Shown: one piece after another, positions 53,510 to 63,017 of the stretch
Layout: every line of letters begins with the position of its first letter
How positions within the stretch are numbered: the first letter of the stretch is position 1
Source: Alphaproteobacteria bacterium
GTDB taxonomy: Bacteria > Pseudomonadota > Alphaproteobacteria > Reyranellales > Reyranellaceae
Length of the DNA stretch: 64,000 nucleotides
Direction: 5' to 3'
Assembly: GCA_017308235.1 (NCBI GenBank)
Contig: JAFKFL010000010.1
Span: forward strand, 368,164 to 432,163
Made by a program: the position numbers and the translations under genes
The notes under the pieces: model-generated
Database searches by the model: none
Seen by the model: only the letters and a program-made list of their open reading frames with translations
Told to the model about the DNA's origin: nothing

Positions 53510-53541
53510 CGGCCTCCCGTCCATGCGGGAGGCCGAATTTT
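53510..53541 (+). terminator. Terminator-like hairpin between dnaK and dnaJ
   Basis: Perfect 10-bp stem CGGCCTCCCG / CGGGAGGCCG with a six-base loop, followed by AATTTTAT. The interrupted T-run suggests partial termination, which would give more dnaK than dnaJ transcript, the usual ratio need. Confidence 0.75.
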
Positions 53542-53579
53542 ATCGGTGGAAGCGACGAACGGGGGCTGCGTAACGCGTC

Positions 53580-54707
53580 ATGTCGCAGGACTATTATGAG
53601 CTGCTGGGTGTTGGCCGCGCCGCGAGTGCGGACGACATCAAAAAGGCGTTTCGCAAGCTTGCCATGCAGTATCACCCGGACCGCAACGACGGGAACAAGG
53701 AAGCTGAAAAGAAATTCAAGGCCGTCAACCACGCCTACGACATCCTGAAGGATCCCGACAAGCGCGCGGCTTACGATCGCTACGGTCCGGCCGCTTTCGA
53801 AGGTGCGGCAGCGGGTGGCCCCGGCGGCCCGGGCTTCCAGGGACAAGGCTTCGATTTCGGCTCGGTCTTCGGCGACATCTTCGACGAAATGTTCAACGCC
53901 GGCCGCGGGCGGCCGGGCGGGCCCCGCGCCGACATGCGCGGCCAGGATCTGCGCTTCAATCTCGATATCACGCTGGAGCAGGCATACTCGGGCACCGAAG
54001 CGACGGTTCGCGTGCCGAGTTCGGTGGCCTGCGAGACCTGTCATGGCAGCGGCGCCGAGCCCGGCTCGCGGCCGCATCAATGCCAGACCTGCCATGGCCG
54101 CGGAAAGCTGCGGGCCCAGCAGGGCTTCTTCACCGTCGAACGCACCTGCCATTCCTGCCATGGCGTCGGCCAGGTGATCGACAAGCCCTGCCGCGCCTGC
54201 GCCGGCCAGGGCCGCGTGCGGCGTGAGAAAACGCTCAAGGTGAACATTCCCGCCGGTGTCGAGGACGGCACACGTATTCGCCTGTCCGGCGAAGGCGAGG
54301 CCGGCACGCGCGGCGGGCCGGCCGGCGATCTCTATGTTTTCCTGTCGGTGCGCCGCAACTCGCTCTTCGAGCGCGAGGGCGCGGACATCCATTGCCGCGT
54401 GCCGATCTCCATGGTGCAGGCAACGCTGGGCAGCAGCATCGACGTGCCGACACTCGACGGCAAGATGGCCCGCATCAACATCCCGGCCGGCGCCCAGGGC
54501 GGACATCAGTTCCGCCTGCGCGGCAAGGGCATGCCGGTCGTGCGCACCACGCAGCGCGGCGACATGTATATCGAGATCACCGTCGAGACGCCGACCAGTC
54601 TCACGGCACGGCAGAAGGAACTCCTCAAGGAGTTCGAGAAGGCCGGCAAGACCAGCCCCGAAGCGGAAGGCTTCTTCAGCAAGGTGAAGGAAATGTTCGG
54701 CGGCTGA
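53580..54707 (+). CDS. dnaJ: Chaperone DnaJ (Hsp40)
   Basis: DnaK co-chaperone of 375 residues. J-domain with HPD in [18 protein letters not shown], a Gly/Phe-rich linker ([17 protein letters not shown]), four zinc repeats [24 protein letters not shown] and CRACAGQG (the last with Ala in place of His), and the C-terminal substrate-binding domain. Its stop codon shares one base with the next gene's ATG (TGATG), so translation continues into the membrane protein. Confidence 0.97.
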   Translation: MSQDYYELLGVGRAASADDIKKAFRKLAMQYHPDRNDGNKEAEKKFKAVNHAYDILKDPDKRAAYDRYGPAAFEGAAAGGPGGPGFQGQGFDFGSVFGDIFDEMFNAGRGRPGGPRADMRGQDLRFNLDITLEQAYSGTEATVRVPSSVACETCHGSGAEPGSRPHQCQTCHGRGKLRAQQGFFTVERTCHSCHGVGQVIDKPCRACAGQGRVRREKTLKVNIPAGVEDGTRIRLSGEGEAGTRGGPAGDLYVFLSVRRNSLFEREGADIHCRVPISMVQATLGSSIDVPTLDGKMARINIPAGAQGGHQFRLRGKGMPVVRTTQRGDMYIEITVETPTSLTARQKELLKEFEKAGKTSPEAEGFFSKVKEMFGG

Positions 54708-55450
54708 TGTGGGACGCTTTCTTCTCGACCTGGCAGATCGTCCTTTCGGTCGTAACCCCCCTCGCCGTCGCGGTTCTGATTCTTGCTCTTGAGGCGCGTG
54801 GACCGCTCTCTCCGGCGCTGCAGAGAATGACGGGTCTGGTCGGACCCTATTTCACCTCTGTCGCTCTTCTGTTCAGCCTCGTCACCGCCCTGCTGATGAA
54901 CGACGTTTGGCAAAAAGATCTCGATTCTCGCCATAGCGTGCAGATCGAGGACGGTGCGTTACGCGAATTCATCCAGCTCGTGCACGTGGATGGCCTCGAC
55001 CGGATCTTCGTGCCGCCGATCAAGGCCTACGCCGCCGCCGCGGCCGGCGAAAACCCTTCCCAGCCCGGTGTCCGGGAGAGGACGGATGCCGCCTATGAGG
55101 TCCTGCTCGCCGCCGCGACCCATGTCGTGGGCATCGACGGGACGGCCCGGACAGCCCTGCTCGCGGCGTTGACGGAGCTACGCCACGCCCGCGACAGGCG
55201 CCTCTATCTCGCCGACGAAGGAACGACAGCCATCAAGTGGCTGTCCATCCTCGTGTTGGGCGCACTGACCCAGATCGCGATCATGCTCGTCCACATAGGC
55301 AATCGAAGAGCAATCCAGGTCAGCGTCGGACTGTTCACCGTCGCCTTCACCTTCTGCCTCGTCATGGTGGCGATCTTCGACACGCCGTTCGAACTGGCCC
55401 TCGGCGACGAACCCGGGGCGACGCTCAGTCGGACGGTCCAGCGCCTTTAG
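54707..55450 (+). CDS. DUF4239-like membrane protein coupled to dnaJ
   Basis: A 247-residue inner-membrane protein with four hydrophobic segments: near residues 10-28 (IVLSVVTPLAVAVLILAL), 45-62 (LVGPYFTSVALLFSLVTAL), 178-196 (WLSILVLGALTQIAIMLV) and 205-225. Between the second and third lies a soluble helical part (SVQIEDGALREFIQLVHVDG, YEVLLAAATHVVGIDGTAR). This two-plus-two layout is that of DUF4239 (bestrophin-like) proteins, of unknown function. The start overlaps the dnaJ stop by one base, so it is made with the chaperone. Confidence 0.72.
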   Translation: MWDAFFSTWQIVLSVVTPLAVAVLILALEARGPLSPALQRMTGLVGPYFTSVALLFSLVTALLMNDVWQKDLDSRHSVQIEDGALREFIQLVHVDGLDRIFVPPIKAYAAAAAGENPSQPGVRERTDAAYEVLLAAATHVVGIDGTARTALLAALTELRHARDRRLYLADEGTTAIKWLSILVLGALTQIAIMLVHIGNRRAIQVSVGLFTVAFTFCLVMVAIFDTPFELALGDEPGATLSRTVQRL

Positions 55451-55467
55451 GCAGCGATCGCGCCCAC

Positions 55468-56187
55468 TCAGCAGCCGATCTTCTTCGCGACCTCCACGAT
55501 CGAATTGCCAACCGCGTCCCAGTCGCCTTCGGCAGCGAGGTCGGTCTTCTGGCTCGGGCCGTGCTCCTTGGGCCGGCACACGAAGCCGGTGGAGAGGCCG
55601 CATTCCTGCGCCGCTTTGAGATCGTTGTTGTGAGCCGCCACCAGCATCACCTGATGCGGCTTGAGGTACATGGTCTTGACCACGCCGAGATAGGATTCAG
55701 GGTCAGGCTTGTAGTGGTGGAAAGTCTCGCCCGAGAAGCAATGATCCCAGGGAATGCCGCTGTTCTTGGCCATGTTGATCAGGAGCGCGACGTTGCCGTT
55801 GCTGAGCGTCGACACGACGTACTTCTTCTTCATCAAGCCGATGCCTTCGACCGAATCGGGCCATGGCCTGAGCTTGTGCCAAAGCCGGGTGAACTCCCAC
55901 GCCGCCGCCTCGCCGGGATGCTTCAGGTTTCGCTTCTTCAGGAGCATCTCGAACGCTTCCTTGTGCAGGTCGTCGATGTTGGTCCAGGGAAGCTCGCCTT
56001 TGCGCACGCGATGCATCTGCGGCTGGTAAAGTCCGCGCCAGTCGACGGCGAAGCTCGCCCAATCCGTGTCGAGTCCGTGCTGGCGGCCGAGCTTGGGCAA
56101 ATCCTCGATCAGGCTGCTGCGCCAATCCACGACCGTGCCGAACACATCGAAAATGCAGACCTTGAGGTCGGCGATATCCTTGGCCAT
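55468..56187 (-). CDS. Haloacid dehalogenase, type II (L-2-haloacid dehalogenase-like)
   Basis: HAD-superfamily hydrolase of 239 residues predicted to replace the halogen of 2-haloacids with hydroxyl. The nucleophile Asp is in CIFDVFGTVVDWRSSLIED (the type II Phe-Asp-x-Phe-Gly-Thr-Val-x-Asp-Trp phrase), then STLSNGNVALLIN, the lysine in FHHYKPDPESYLG and the C-terminal MLVAAHNNDLKAAQECG with Asn-Asn in place of the phosphatase Asp pair, all features of dehalogenases over phosphatases. GGAGGA supports ATG 56187. It is alone on its strand between unrelated genes. Confidence 0.86.
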   Translation of the reverse strand: MAKDIADLKVCIFDVFGTVVDWRSSLIEDLPKLGRQHGLDTDWASFAVDWRGLYQPQMHRVRKGELPWTNIDDLHKEAFEMLLKKRNLKHPGEAAAWEFTRLWHKLRPWPDSVEGIGLMKKKYVVSTLSNGNVALLINMAKNSGIPWDHCFSGETFHHYKPDPESYLGVVKTMYLKPHQVMLVAAHNNDLKAAQECGLSTGFVCRPKEHGPSQKTDLAAEGDWDAVGNSIVEVAKKIGC

Positions 56188-56252
56188 GAGTTTTGTTCCT
56201 CCAGTTGGCACCGAGTGTGGCGTGTGACGCGCGGCTTGGGTAGGGTCCGCCC

Positions 56253-56846
56253 ATGGCCTGGAAGCACAACACCATTGCGGGTACAGACGGCAAATCACGT
56301 TGCGGTTGGGCTACCGCCGATCCGATCTATGAGAAGTATCACGACGGCGAGTGGGGCAAGCCGCTCAAGGACGATCGCGCCCTGTTCGAGCTGCTGACGC
56401 TCGAAGGCTGCCAGGCGGGCCTGTCGTGGATCACAGTGCTGCGCAAGCGCGAGCACTATCGCAAGGTCTATGACGGCTTCGAGCCTGCGAAGATCGCACG
56501 CTACACCTCCGCCAAGCGTGCGAAGCTCCTGGCTGATCCCGGCATCATCCGCAACAAGGCCAAGATCGAAGCAAGCGTTGGCAACGCAAAAGCCTACCTC
56601 GCGCTGATTGAGCGCGAGGGTTCATTCGCCAAATTCTTGTGGAGCTTCGTTGGTGGCAAGCCGATGAAGAACCATCCCAAGAGCCTGAAGGACGTCCCGG
56701 TCAGTTCGCCGGAAAGCGACGCGATGTCGAAGGCGCTGCAGAAGGCGGGGTTCAAGTTCGTGGGCTCAACCATCTGCTATGCCTTCATGCAGGCCTCCGG
56801 CATGGTCGACGACCACATCGTCGGCTGCCATCGCCATCGCAAGTAG
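56253..56846 (+). CDS. tag: DNA-3-methyladenine glycosylase I
   Basis: Base-excision repair enzyme that removes 3-methyladenine; 197 residues. CGWATADPIYEKYHDGEWG is the family opening; the zinc site combines the first Cys-Gly-Trp cysteine with His in YHDGEWG and VGCHRH at the C terminus. ELLTLEGCQAGLSWITVLRK is the HhH-type helical core and KFVGSTICYAFMQASGMV the C-terminal signature. It diverges from the haloacid dehalogenase gene. Confidence 0.94.
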   Translation: MAWKHNTIAGTDGKSRCGWATADPIYEKYHDGEWGKPLKDDRALFELLTLEGCQAGLSWITVLRKREHYRKVYDGFEPAKIARYTSAKRAKLLADPGIIRNKAKIEASVGNAKAYLALIEREGSFAKFLWSFVGGKPMKNHPKSLKDVPVSSPESDAMSKALQKAGFKFVGSTICYAFMQASGMVDDHIVGCHRHRK

Positions 56847-56893
56847 CCCGCTGACTGCTGCACCGTCTCCCGCTCTGTCCGGAATGTCGCTAT

Positions 56894-56914
56894 TGTCAGG
56901 CGACAAACCTGACA
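56894..56914. promoter_or_regulatory. Inverted repeat upstream of dapB
   Basis: TGTCAGG and CCTGACA are perfect inverted arms around a 7-base spacer, ending 12 bases before the dapB ATG. It could be an operator or a hairpin covering the ribosome site (the right arm abuts AGGA). No regulator can be named. Confidence 0.4.
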
Positions 56915-56925
56915 GGACCAGACAA

Positions 56926-57723
56926 ATGAAGATCGCGATCGTCGGCGCCGCGGGGCGCATGGGCCAGATGCTGATTCGCCAGATTGACCGGACCGAAGGC
57001 TGCAGCCTCTCCGGCGCCAGTGAGGCCGCCGGCAGCAAAGCGCTCGGTCGCGATGCCGGGGAGATTGCTGGCGTGGAGGCGAATGGCGTCAAGATCACGG
57101 CCGACAGCGCTGCCGCCATCGGCGTCGCCAATGTCGTGATCGATTTCACCGTACCTGCAGCGACGGTCGCCCACGCCAAAACCGCCGCCGACAAGGGCGT
57201 GTCGGTGGTGATCGGCACGACCGGACTCGACCCAGAGCAGACCGCCGCGATCCATGAGTGCGCCAAGCGTGTGCCGATCCTGTGGGCCGCCAACATGTCG
57301 ATGGGCATAAATGTACTGATGGCGCTGGTCGAAAAGACCGCGTCGCTGCTCGATCCCAGTTACGACATCGAGGTGCTCGAAATGCACCATCGCCACAAGA
57401 TCGATGCGCCCTCCGGCACGGCATTGGCGCTGGGGCGCTCGGCGGCGGCGGGCCGCAAGGTCAAGCTCGAGGAGGTGTGGCGCAAAACCCGCGATGGCCA
57501 TACCGGCGCGCGACCGTCCGGCGAGATCGGCTTCGCCACCCTGCGCGGCGGCGAGGAAGTGGGCGTGCACACCGTGATGTTCGCCGCATCAGGCGAGCGG
57601 CTGGAGCTCAGCCATCGCGCCTTCAGCCGCGAGACCTATGCTTCCGGTGCGGTCCGCAGCGCGCTATGGCTGCAGGGCAAGAAGCCGGGCCTCTATGACA
57701 TGAAAGATGTGCTGGGGCTTTAG
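56926..57723 (+). CDS. dapB: 4-hydroxy-tetrahydrodipicolinate reductase
   Basis: NAD(P)H-dependent reductase of lysine and diaminopimelate synthesis; 265 residues. Nucleotide motif IVGAAGRMGQMLIRQI at residues 5-20, FTVPAATVAHAKTAADKG, GTTGLDPEQ, and the substrate-binding EMHHRHKIDAPSGTALALG with the catalytic His and Lys. The start at 56926 places the Rossmann motif at the N terminus. It shares four bases with the stop of the convergent DUF2244 gene. dapD of the same pathway is 3.4 kb away. Confidence 0.95.
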   Translation: MKIAIVGAAGRMGQMLIRQIDRTEGCSLSGASEAAGSKALGRDAGEIAGVEANGVKITADSAAAIGVANVVIDFTVPAATVAHAKTAADKGVSVVIGTTGLDPEQTAAIHECAKRVPILWAANMSMGINVLMALVEKTASLLDPSYDIEVLEMHHRHKIDAPSGTALALGRSAAAGRKVKLEEVWRKTRDGHTGARPSGEIGFATLRGGEEVGVHTVMFAASGERLELSHRAFSRETYASGAVRSALWLQGKKPGLYDMKDVLGL

Positions 57724-58214
57724 CCACCGTCTTCCCTGTCCCAGGGATGCTCGTAGTCCGGTGAACGCAGGCGGATGAGCGCGGCCTGGAGTTGCTCGGC
57801 AACCTCGCGCCGTGCGTCGGGCGCCAGGAAGCGGCCGATCACGACGCGATTGCCGCGCGAAGTGACGATCAGCCGTTCGCCCTGCTCGATTTTGAGCCAA
57901 TAGGCGTCGAGGCGATGTTGCTCGCGCTCGCCGTCCGGCGACACGCGATCGATGACCAGCTCGCGGTCGGTGAGCACCAAGGTCTCGCTGCGCCGCGCAT
58001 CGAGGTAGTTGCGCTGGAACAGCCACCACAGCAGCGCGACATCGAGGCCCATGAAGCCCATGACCGGCCAGGCGCCTAGCATGTAGAGCGGCAGGCCGAT
58101 CACCAGGTTTGCGGCCACGACCCCGCGGATCAGCCACTTGAAGCCGTCGGGCGGCAGGCTGCGGTGAGGGCGGAGCGATGTGGAGAAGTGGATCGCCGGA
58201 GAGGAGTCGGCCAT
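57720..58214 (-). CDS. DUF2244 domain membrane protein
   Basis: Membrane protein of 164 residues with unknown function. The N-terminal FSTSLRPHRSLPPDGFKWLI is the family phrase; two helices follow (GVVAANLVIGLPLYML and MGFMGLDVALLWWLFQRNY), then a beta-rich cytosolic domain containing the family's DAYWLKIEQGERLIV and RGNRVVIGRFLAP. DUF2244 genes often neighbour nth in alphaproteobacteria; here the two diverge with 34 bases between starts. Confidence 0.87.
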   Translation of the reverse strand: MADSSPAIHFSTSLRPHRSLPPDGFKWLIRGVVAANLVIGLPLYMLGAWPVMGFMGLDVALLWWLFQRNYLDARRSETLVLTDRELVIDRVSPDGEREQHRLDAYWLKIEQGERLIVTSRGNRVVIGRFLAPDARREVAEQLQAALIRLRSPDYEHPWDREDGG

Positions 58215-58248
58215 GGCGTCACCCTAGTGGCTCAGCTAGCGTCCCGCC

Positions 58249-58896
58249 ATGGCCTTGATGACACCGGCGGAAATCCAGCTCTTCTTCACCCGTTTGCGCC
58301 AGTCGATACCGGCGCCCAAGACTGAACTCGAATACGACACGGTCTACCAGTTGCTGGTTGCCGTCGTCCTGTCGGCGCAGGCGACCGACGCGGGCGTCAA
58401 TCGCGCCACCCAACCGCTGTTCGAAAAGGTCAAGACCCCGGCCCAGATGGTGGCGCTCGGCGAGCGAAAGCTGATCGGCTACATCAAGTCCATCGGCCTC
58501 TACCGCACCAAAGCCAAGAACGTGATCGCGCTCAGCCGGTTGCTGGGCGAAAGGCACGGCGGCGAGGTGCCGCGCAGCCACGAGGCGTTGCAGGAGCTAC
58601 CGGGTGTCGGCCGCAAGACCGCGAACGTGGTGATGAACGTGGCCTTCGGCGAGGCCACCATCGCCGTCGACACGCATATCTTCCGGGTCGGCAACCGCAC
58701 CGGCCTGGCGCCGGGCAAGAACCCGCTGGAGGTCGAGCTCAAACTTTTGAAGCGCGTGCCGGAGGAATTCCGCCTTCACGCCCATCACTGGCTGATCCTG
58801 CACGGCCGCTACACCTGCAAGGCCCGCAAGCCCGAGTGCCCGAGCTGTGTCGTGAACGACCTCTGCAAATTCAGGGCGAAGACGATCGCCCTTTGA
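58249..58896 (+). CDS. nth: Endonuclease III
   Basis: DNA glycosylase/AP lyase for oxidised pyrimidines; 215 residues. VVLSAQATDAGVNRAT, the helix-hairpin-helix LPGVGRKTANVVMN with the catalytic Lys, VDTHIFRVGNRTGLA with the catalytic Asp, and a C-terminal [4Fe-4S] site CKARKPECPSCVVNDLC (C-x6-C-x2-C-x5-C). All key residues are intact. It is convergent with the YdhR-like gene. Confidence 0.96.
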   Translation: MALMTPAEIQLFFTRLRQSIPAPKTELEYDTVYQLLVAVVLSAQATDAGVNRATQPLFEKVKTPAQMVALGERKLIGYIKSIGLYRTKAKNVIALSRLLGERHGGEVPRSHEALQELPGVGRKTANVVMNVAFGEATIAVDTHIFRVGNRTGLAPGKNPLEVELKLLKRVPEEFRLHAHHWLILHGRYTCKARKPECPSCVVNDLCKFRAKTIAL

Positions 58897-58909
58897 TCGA
58901 CCAGAAGTG

Positions 58910-59227
58910 TTACGCGGCTTCGGCCAGGATCTTGGCCATCTCGTTGTCGACCACGACCGAGGTCTGGAAATAACGGATCTCCGGCGGCGTGCCGTAGCGC
59001 TCAGCGATGTAGGCCTGCCACTGCGGCGTATAGACGGCTTCGGCGTCGGCTTTGCTCTTCCAGAGGTAGACACCGCCGCCGATCCGGTTCTCGGCGTCGT
59101 ACAGATAGTACTTGCGCACCAGGCCCTTCAATTCGCGGTACTTCGGCGCCGAGCCCCTGAACAGCTCCGCCGCCTTCTTGGCATCGATGTCGGCCGGCAA
59201 CTTGAAGTTCACGATGGCGGTGATCAT
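58910..59227 (-). CDS. YdhR-like monooxygenase/dimeric alpha-beta barrel protein
   Basis: Small protein of 105 residues with the ferredoxin-like fold of the YdhR group. MITAIVNFKLPADIDAKKAA, LKGLVRKYYLYDAENRIGGG, YLWKSKADAEAVYTPQWQ and RYGTPPEIRYFQTSVVVDN are the characteristic strands. The function is not established; family members are called putative monooxygenases. GGAGG five bases before ATG 59227 decides the start over the in-frame ATG at 59239. It directly follows the MFS gene on the same strand. Confidence 0.86.
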   Translation of the reverse strand: MITAIVNFKLPADIDAKKAAELFRGSAPKYRELKGLVRKYYLYDAENRIGGGVYLWKSKADAEAVYTPQWQAYIAERYGTPPEIRYFQTSVVVDNEMAKILAEAA

Positions 59228-59238
59228 GGCGTCCTCCA

Positions 59239-60639
59239 TCAAACGTCGGCGATGGCTTCGGCCCTGGACTCGGCTCGCGTCTCGCGGACAGGCCAGAGCA
59301 GGGCGAAACCTAGCACCAGGAACACCAGCACGCACGCCACGCCCAGCCGATTGGAGTGCATCGCCGTCGTCACGACACCGATGGCGAACGGCGCCATCCA
59401 GGCCGTGGCACGGCCTGAGAGGGCGAACAGGCCATAGAACTCGCCACTCATGCCCGGTGGTGCCAAGCGACCGATCAAGGTGCGGCTCGCCGCCTGCATC
59501 GGCCCCATGCAGAGGCCCAACAGCAGGGCAAAGCCCATGAAGGCCTTTTCCTGCGGTGAGCCGAACAGGCCGCGATCCGGCGCGAGGGCGTCGACCGGCA
59601 GGAAGAAGAGGATGCGATCGGAGGTGATGCCGACGATGCCGACCGTGGCCAGGATTACACCAAAGGTCGCAAGCTGCACTGTGCGCTTGCTGCCGAGCCA
59701 ATCGTCGAGTCGGCCACCCAGGAAGGCGCCGGGAATGGCGAACACCGTCAGGATAATGCCAAAGATGCCAAGCGTCGTGGTCGTCCAGCCGAACGTCGCC
59801 GAGGCGTAAACGCCACCAAAGGCAATGATGGCGGCGAGACCGTCGTTGTAGAGCATGAAGGCGATCAGGAAGGTGAGCGCGTTCCGATAATGGCGCAGCC
59901 GCCGAAGGGTCGCGAGCAGCGACGCGCCGCCTTTGCGCGCGGCCTCGAGCATCGGCACCGAATAGGGCTTGGGCTGGTCGGGCGTGAACAGGAACATCGG
60001 CAGCACGAACACGATCAGCCAGAGCGACGAGGCGGGCCCGGTGAGGCGCTCCAGCTCATGGCTCGCCGCATCGAGACCAAACAATGGCCGGTCGTTGGTC
60101 GGCGCCAGGCCGAACATCGCCGGCTGGCTGACGGCGAGGACGATGAACAGCGCGATCAGCCCACCGACATAGCCCAGCCCCCAGCCGAAGCCGCTCAGCC
60201 GACCCATGCGCTCGGGCCGCACGATGTTGGGCAGCTGCGCATTGTTGAACACGATCGACATTTCCGCCCCGACCGTGGCCACGATGACCGCCCAGGCGAT
60301 CGGCTGGGCGAGGTCTGGCCGGCCGGGATAGGCCCACCACAAGGTGGCACATCCCGCCACCAGCAAGAGCTGGAAGGCGAAGACATAGGGTTTCCGTCGC
60401 CCGCCGGCGTCGGCCATGGCACCGAGAAAGGGGCTCAGCACGGCGATGAAAATGCCCGCCGTGGACTGGGTGAAGGCCCAGACGGTCTGGCCCTGTACCG
60501 GATCACCGATCACCACATTGGCGAAATAGGGTGCGAAGATGAAGGTCGTGACGACGGTGAAGAACGGCTGGTTGGCCCAATCGAACAAGGCCCAGCTGAA
60601 TTTGCCGAGTCCCGATGCCTCGGCAGGAGCGACGATCAT
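59239..60639 (-). CDS. MFS transporter, UMF1/Atg22-like
   Basis: Twelve-helix major facilitator of 466 residues. The family opening GKFSWALFDWANQPFFTVV, the helix 2-3 loop GAMADAGGRRKP and FNNAQLPNIVRPERMGRLSG match the vacuole-effluxer-like UMF1 group, whose bacterial substrates are unknown. Residues 225-270 (LGLDAASHELERLTGPAS) form the central loop. The start at 60639 with AGAGGA upstream overlaps the Nudix stop by four bases, so nudB-MFS-ydhR form one translationally tight operon. Confidence 0.88.
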   Translation of the reverse strand: MIVAPAEASGLGKFSWALFDWANQPFFTVVTTFIFAPYFANVVIGDPVQGQTVWAFTQSTAGIFIAVLSPFLGAMADAGGRRKPYVFAFQLLLVAGCATLWWAYPGRPDLAQPIAWAVIVATVGAEMSIVFNNAQLPNIVRPERMGRLSGFGWGLGYVGGLIALFIVLAVSQPAMFGLAPTNDRPLFGLDAASHELERLTGPASSLWLIVFVLPMFLFTPDQPKPYSVPMLEAARKGGASLLATLRRLRHYRNALTFLIAFMLYNDGLAAIIAFGGVYASATFGWTTTTLGIFGIILTVFAIPGAFLGGRLDDWLGSKRTVQLATFGVILATVGIVGITSDRILFFLPVDALAPDRGLFGSPQEKAFMGFALLLGLCMGPMQAASRTLIGRLAPPGMSGEFYGLFALSGRATAWMAPFAIGVVTTAMHSNRLGVACVLVFLVLGFALLWPVRETRAESRAEAIADV

Positions 60640-61091
60640 GCGCTGTCCTCTTTCTGGCGCCTGCGTCGCGACAGCTGCCAGATTGCGTCGCGGTTGGTGG
60701 GCGAGAAGGTTTTCTCCATGGCCTCCTGCCAGGGCAGCCAGAGTTGGCTGGTGTGTTCGGCTGGATCGAGCACCGCCACAGCCTGTCGCTCGACCTGGAA
60801 GCCGAACACGTGCTCGACGTTGTGAGTGACTTCGGGTGCATAGCGGCTGCGCCATTGCGGCCAGATCTCATAACGGTTGGTGAGCCGCCAGTCGGTCAGG
60901 GTCCCAGCGGTGAGGCCGGTCTCCTCGCGCAGCTCCCGCCATGCGGTCGCAGCGAGGTCTGGATCGTCGGGCTCGCGCGCGCCGGTGATCGATTGCCAGA
61001 AGCCCCGCTGTGCGGCCCGCTCGATCAGCAGCACCTCGAGGCTCGCGGTGTGGACGACCACCAGCACCGACTCAGGAATCTTGTATGTCAT
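60636..61091 (-). CDS. Nudix hydrolase, dihydroneopterin triphosphate diphosphatase-like
   Basis: Nudix enzyme of 151 residues resembling NudB of folate synthesis. The Nudix region runs GAREPDDPDLAATAWRELRE followed by ETGL; the first Glu of the consensus is Asp, and the Arg-Glu-x-x-Glu-Glu core is intact. The start MTYKIPESVLVVVHTASLEV and WRSRYAPEVTHNVEHVFGF with WLPWQEAMEKTFSPTNRDAI are NudB-like. The start at 61091 is chosen by similarity of the opening; an ATG at 61103 is close. It diverges from dapD. Confidence 0.87.
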   Translation of the reverse strand: MTYKIPESVLVVVHTASLEVLLIERAAQRGFWQSITGAREPDDPDLAATAWRELREETGLTAGTLTDWRLTNRYEIWPQWRSRYAPEVTHNVEHVFGFQVERQAVAVLDPAEHTSQLWLPWQEAMEKTFSPTNRDAIWQLSRRRRQKEDSA

Positions 61092-61165
61092 TGCACCCAG
61101 CATAGCGCCTGCATTGACTCCCCGTCTGCCGTCGCTATGGTCCGGCGGCTTCTCCGAGGGGTTCA

Positions 61166-62005
<840 letters not shown>

Positions 62006-62012
62006 GCCGCCC

Positions 62013-62996
62013 ATGGCCGACGCTTCCGCAGCCCCCCTGCAGAGCCCGGCCATCCCTGAACGCCTGCTCTGGCGTGGCCATGATTTGCCCGCCAGCGCCG
62101 GCCGCCTCGCCCTTCCGGCCGAGGTGACGGAAGAACTCCATCAAATCGTCACTGCACTCGACTGCAACCCGCTGCCGCTTCTGCTGCTGCGTCCAGAGGA
62201 TTTCGCGCTCGATGCCTCCCGCGCCTTCATGCGCAGGGTCAAGCAGAGCCTCGACGACGGCCCGGGTTTCGCTATCGTCGATCGCCTGCCCATAGAACGT
62301 TGGTCGGAGAGCGGCGCGCGCGCCGTCTGGTGGCTGCTGGCGTCGCTGGTCGCACGACCGGTCGCGCAAAAATGGGACGGCACGTCGATCTACGACGTCC
62401 GCGATCTCGGCCGGCCACCCGGCAACGGCGTGCGCCCGGACGTCACCAATGCCGAGCAGAACTTCCATACCGACAACAGCTATAACCATGTGCCGCCGCA
62501 CTATGTCGGCCTGCTCTGCCTGCGCACGGCGATGGAGGGTGGCGTGAGCGGCATCGTGAGCTTCGCCACCGCTCATGAGGAGATGCGCCGGCGTCATCCG
62601 GACCTGCTGCCGCGGCTCTATCAGCCGTTCTACTTCGATCGGCAGCGCGAGCATGCGCCTGATGACGTCATGACGACGCATCATCCGATGTTCGAGAACC
62701 AGGGCGGCCGACTGGTCGCCCGCCTGTCGCACTTCCAGGTCAAGAACGGCCACAAGATCGCCGGCGTCGCGCTCGATCCGCAGGGCGCCGCTGCCCTCGG
62801 TGCCTTCGAGGCGATCCTCAATGCGCCCGATATGGCCGCCCGCTTCCAGTTCGAGCCAGGCCAGATCCAGCTTCTGGACAACCGGGCTCTCGGCCACCGA
62901 CGCACCGCCTTCCGTGACTGGCCCGAGCCGGAGCGCAAACGCCTGCTGGTGCGTCTGTGGCTGCGCGATACCGGCAGCCGCGCCTATAACGGCTGA
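62013..62996 (+). CDS. TauD/TfdA family Fe(II)/2-oxoglutarate oxygenase, second copy
   Basis: Mononuclear iron oxygenase of 327 residues. His-x-Asp in QNFHTDNSYNHVPPHYVGLL, distal His in NRALGHRRTAFRDWPEPERK, 2-oxoglutarate Arg probably in RKRLLVRLWLRD. It shares landmarks with 49539-50603 (VGLLCLRTA versus VGLLCLKTA; EEMRRRHPDLL versus NEMRRRRPDLL) and is clearly a paralogue. It lies 7 bases after dapD, likely cotranscribed, an odd partner for a lysine gene. Substrate unknown. Confidence 0.88.
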   Translation: MADASAAPLQSPAIPERLLWRGHDLPASAGRLALPAEVTEELHQIVTALDCNPLPLLLLRPEDFALDASRAFMRRVKQSLDDGPGFAIVDRLPIERWSESGARAVWWLLASLVARPVAQKWDGTSIYDVRDLGRPPGNGVRPDVTNAEQNFHTDNSYNHVPPHYVGLLCLRTAMEGGVSGIVSFATAHEEMRRRHPDLLPRLYQPFYFDRQREHAPDDVMTTHHPMFENQGGRLVARLSHFQVKNGHKIAGVALDPQGAAALGAFEAILNAPDMAARFQFEPGQIQLLDNRALGHRRTAFRDWPEPERKRLLVRLWLRDTGSRAYNG

Positions 62997-63017
62997 TCGC
63001 CGTGGGTCGGTGATCGT

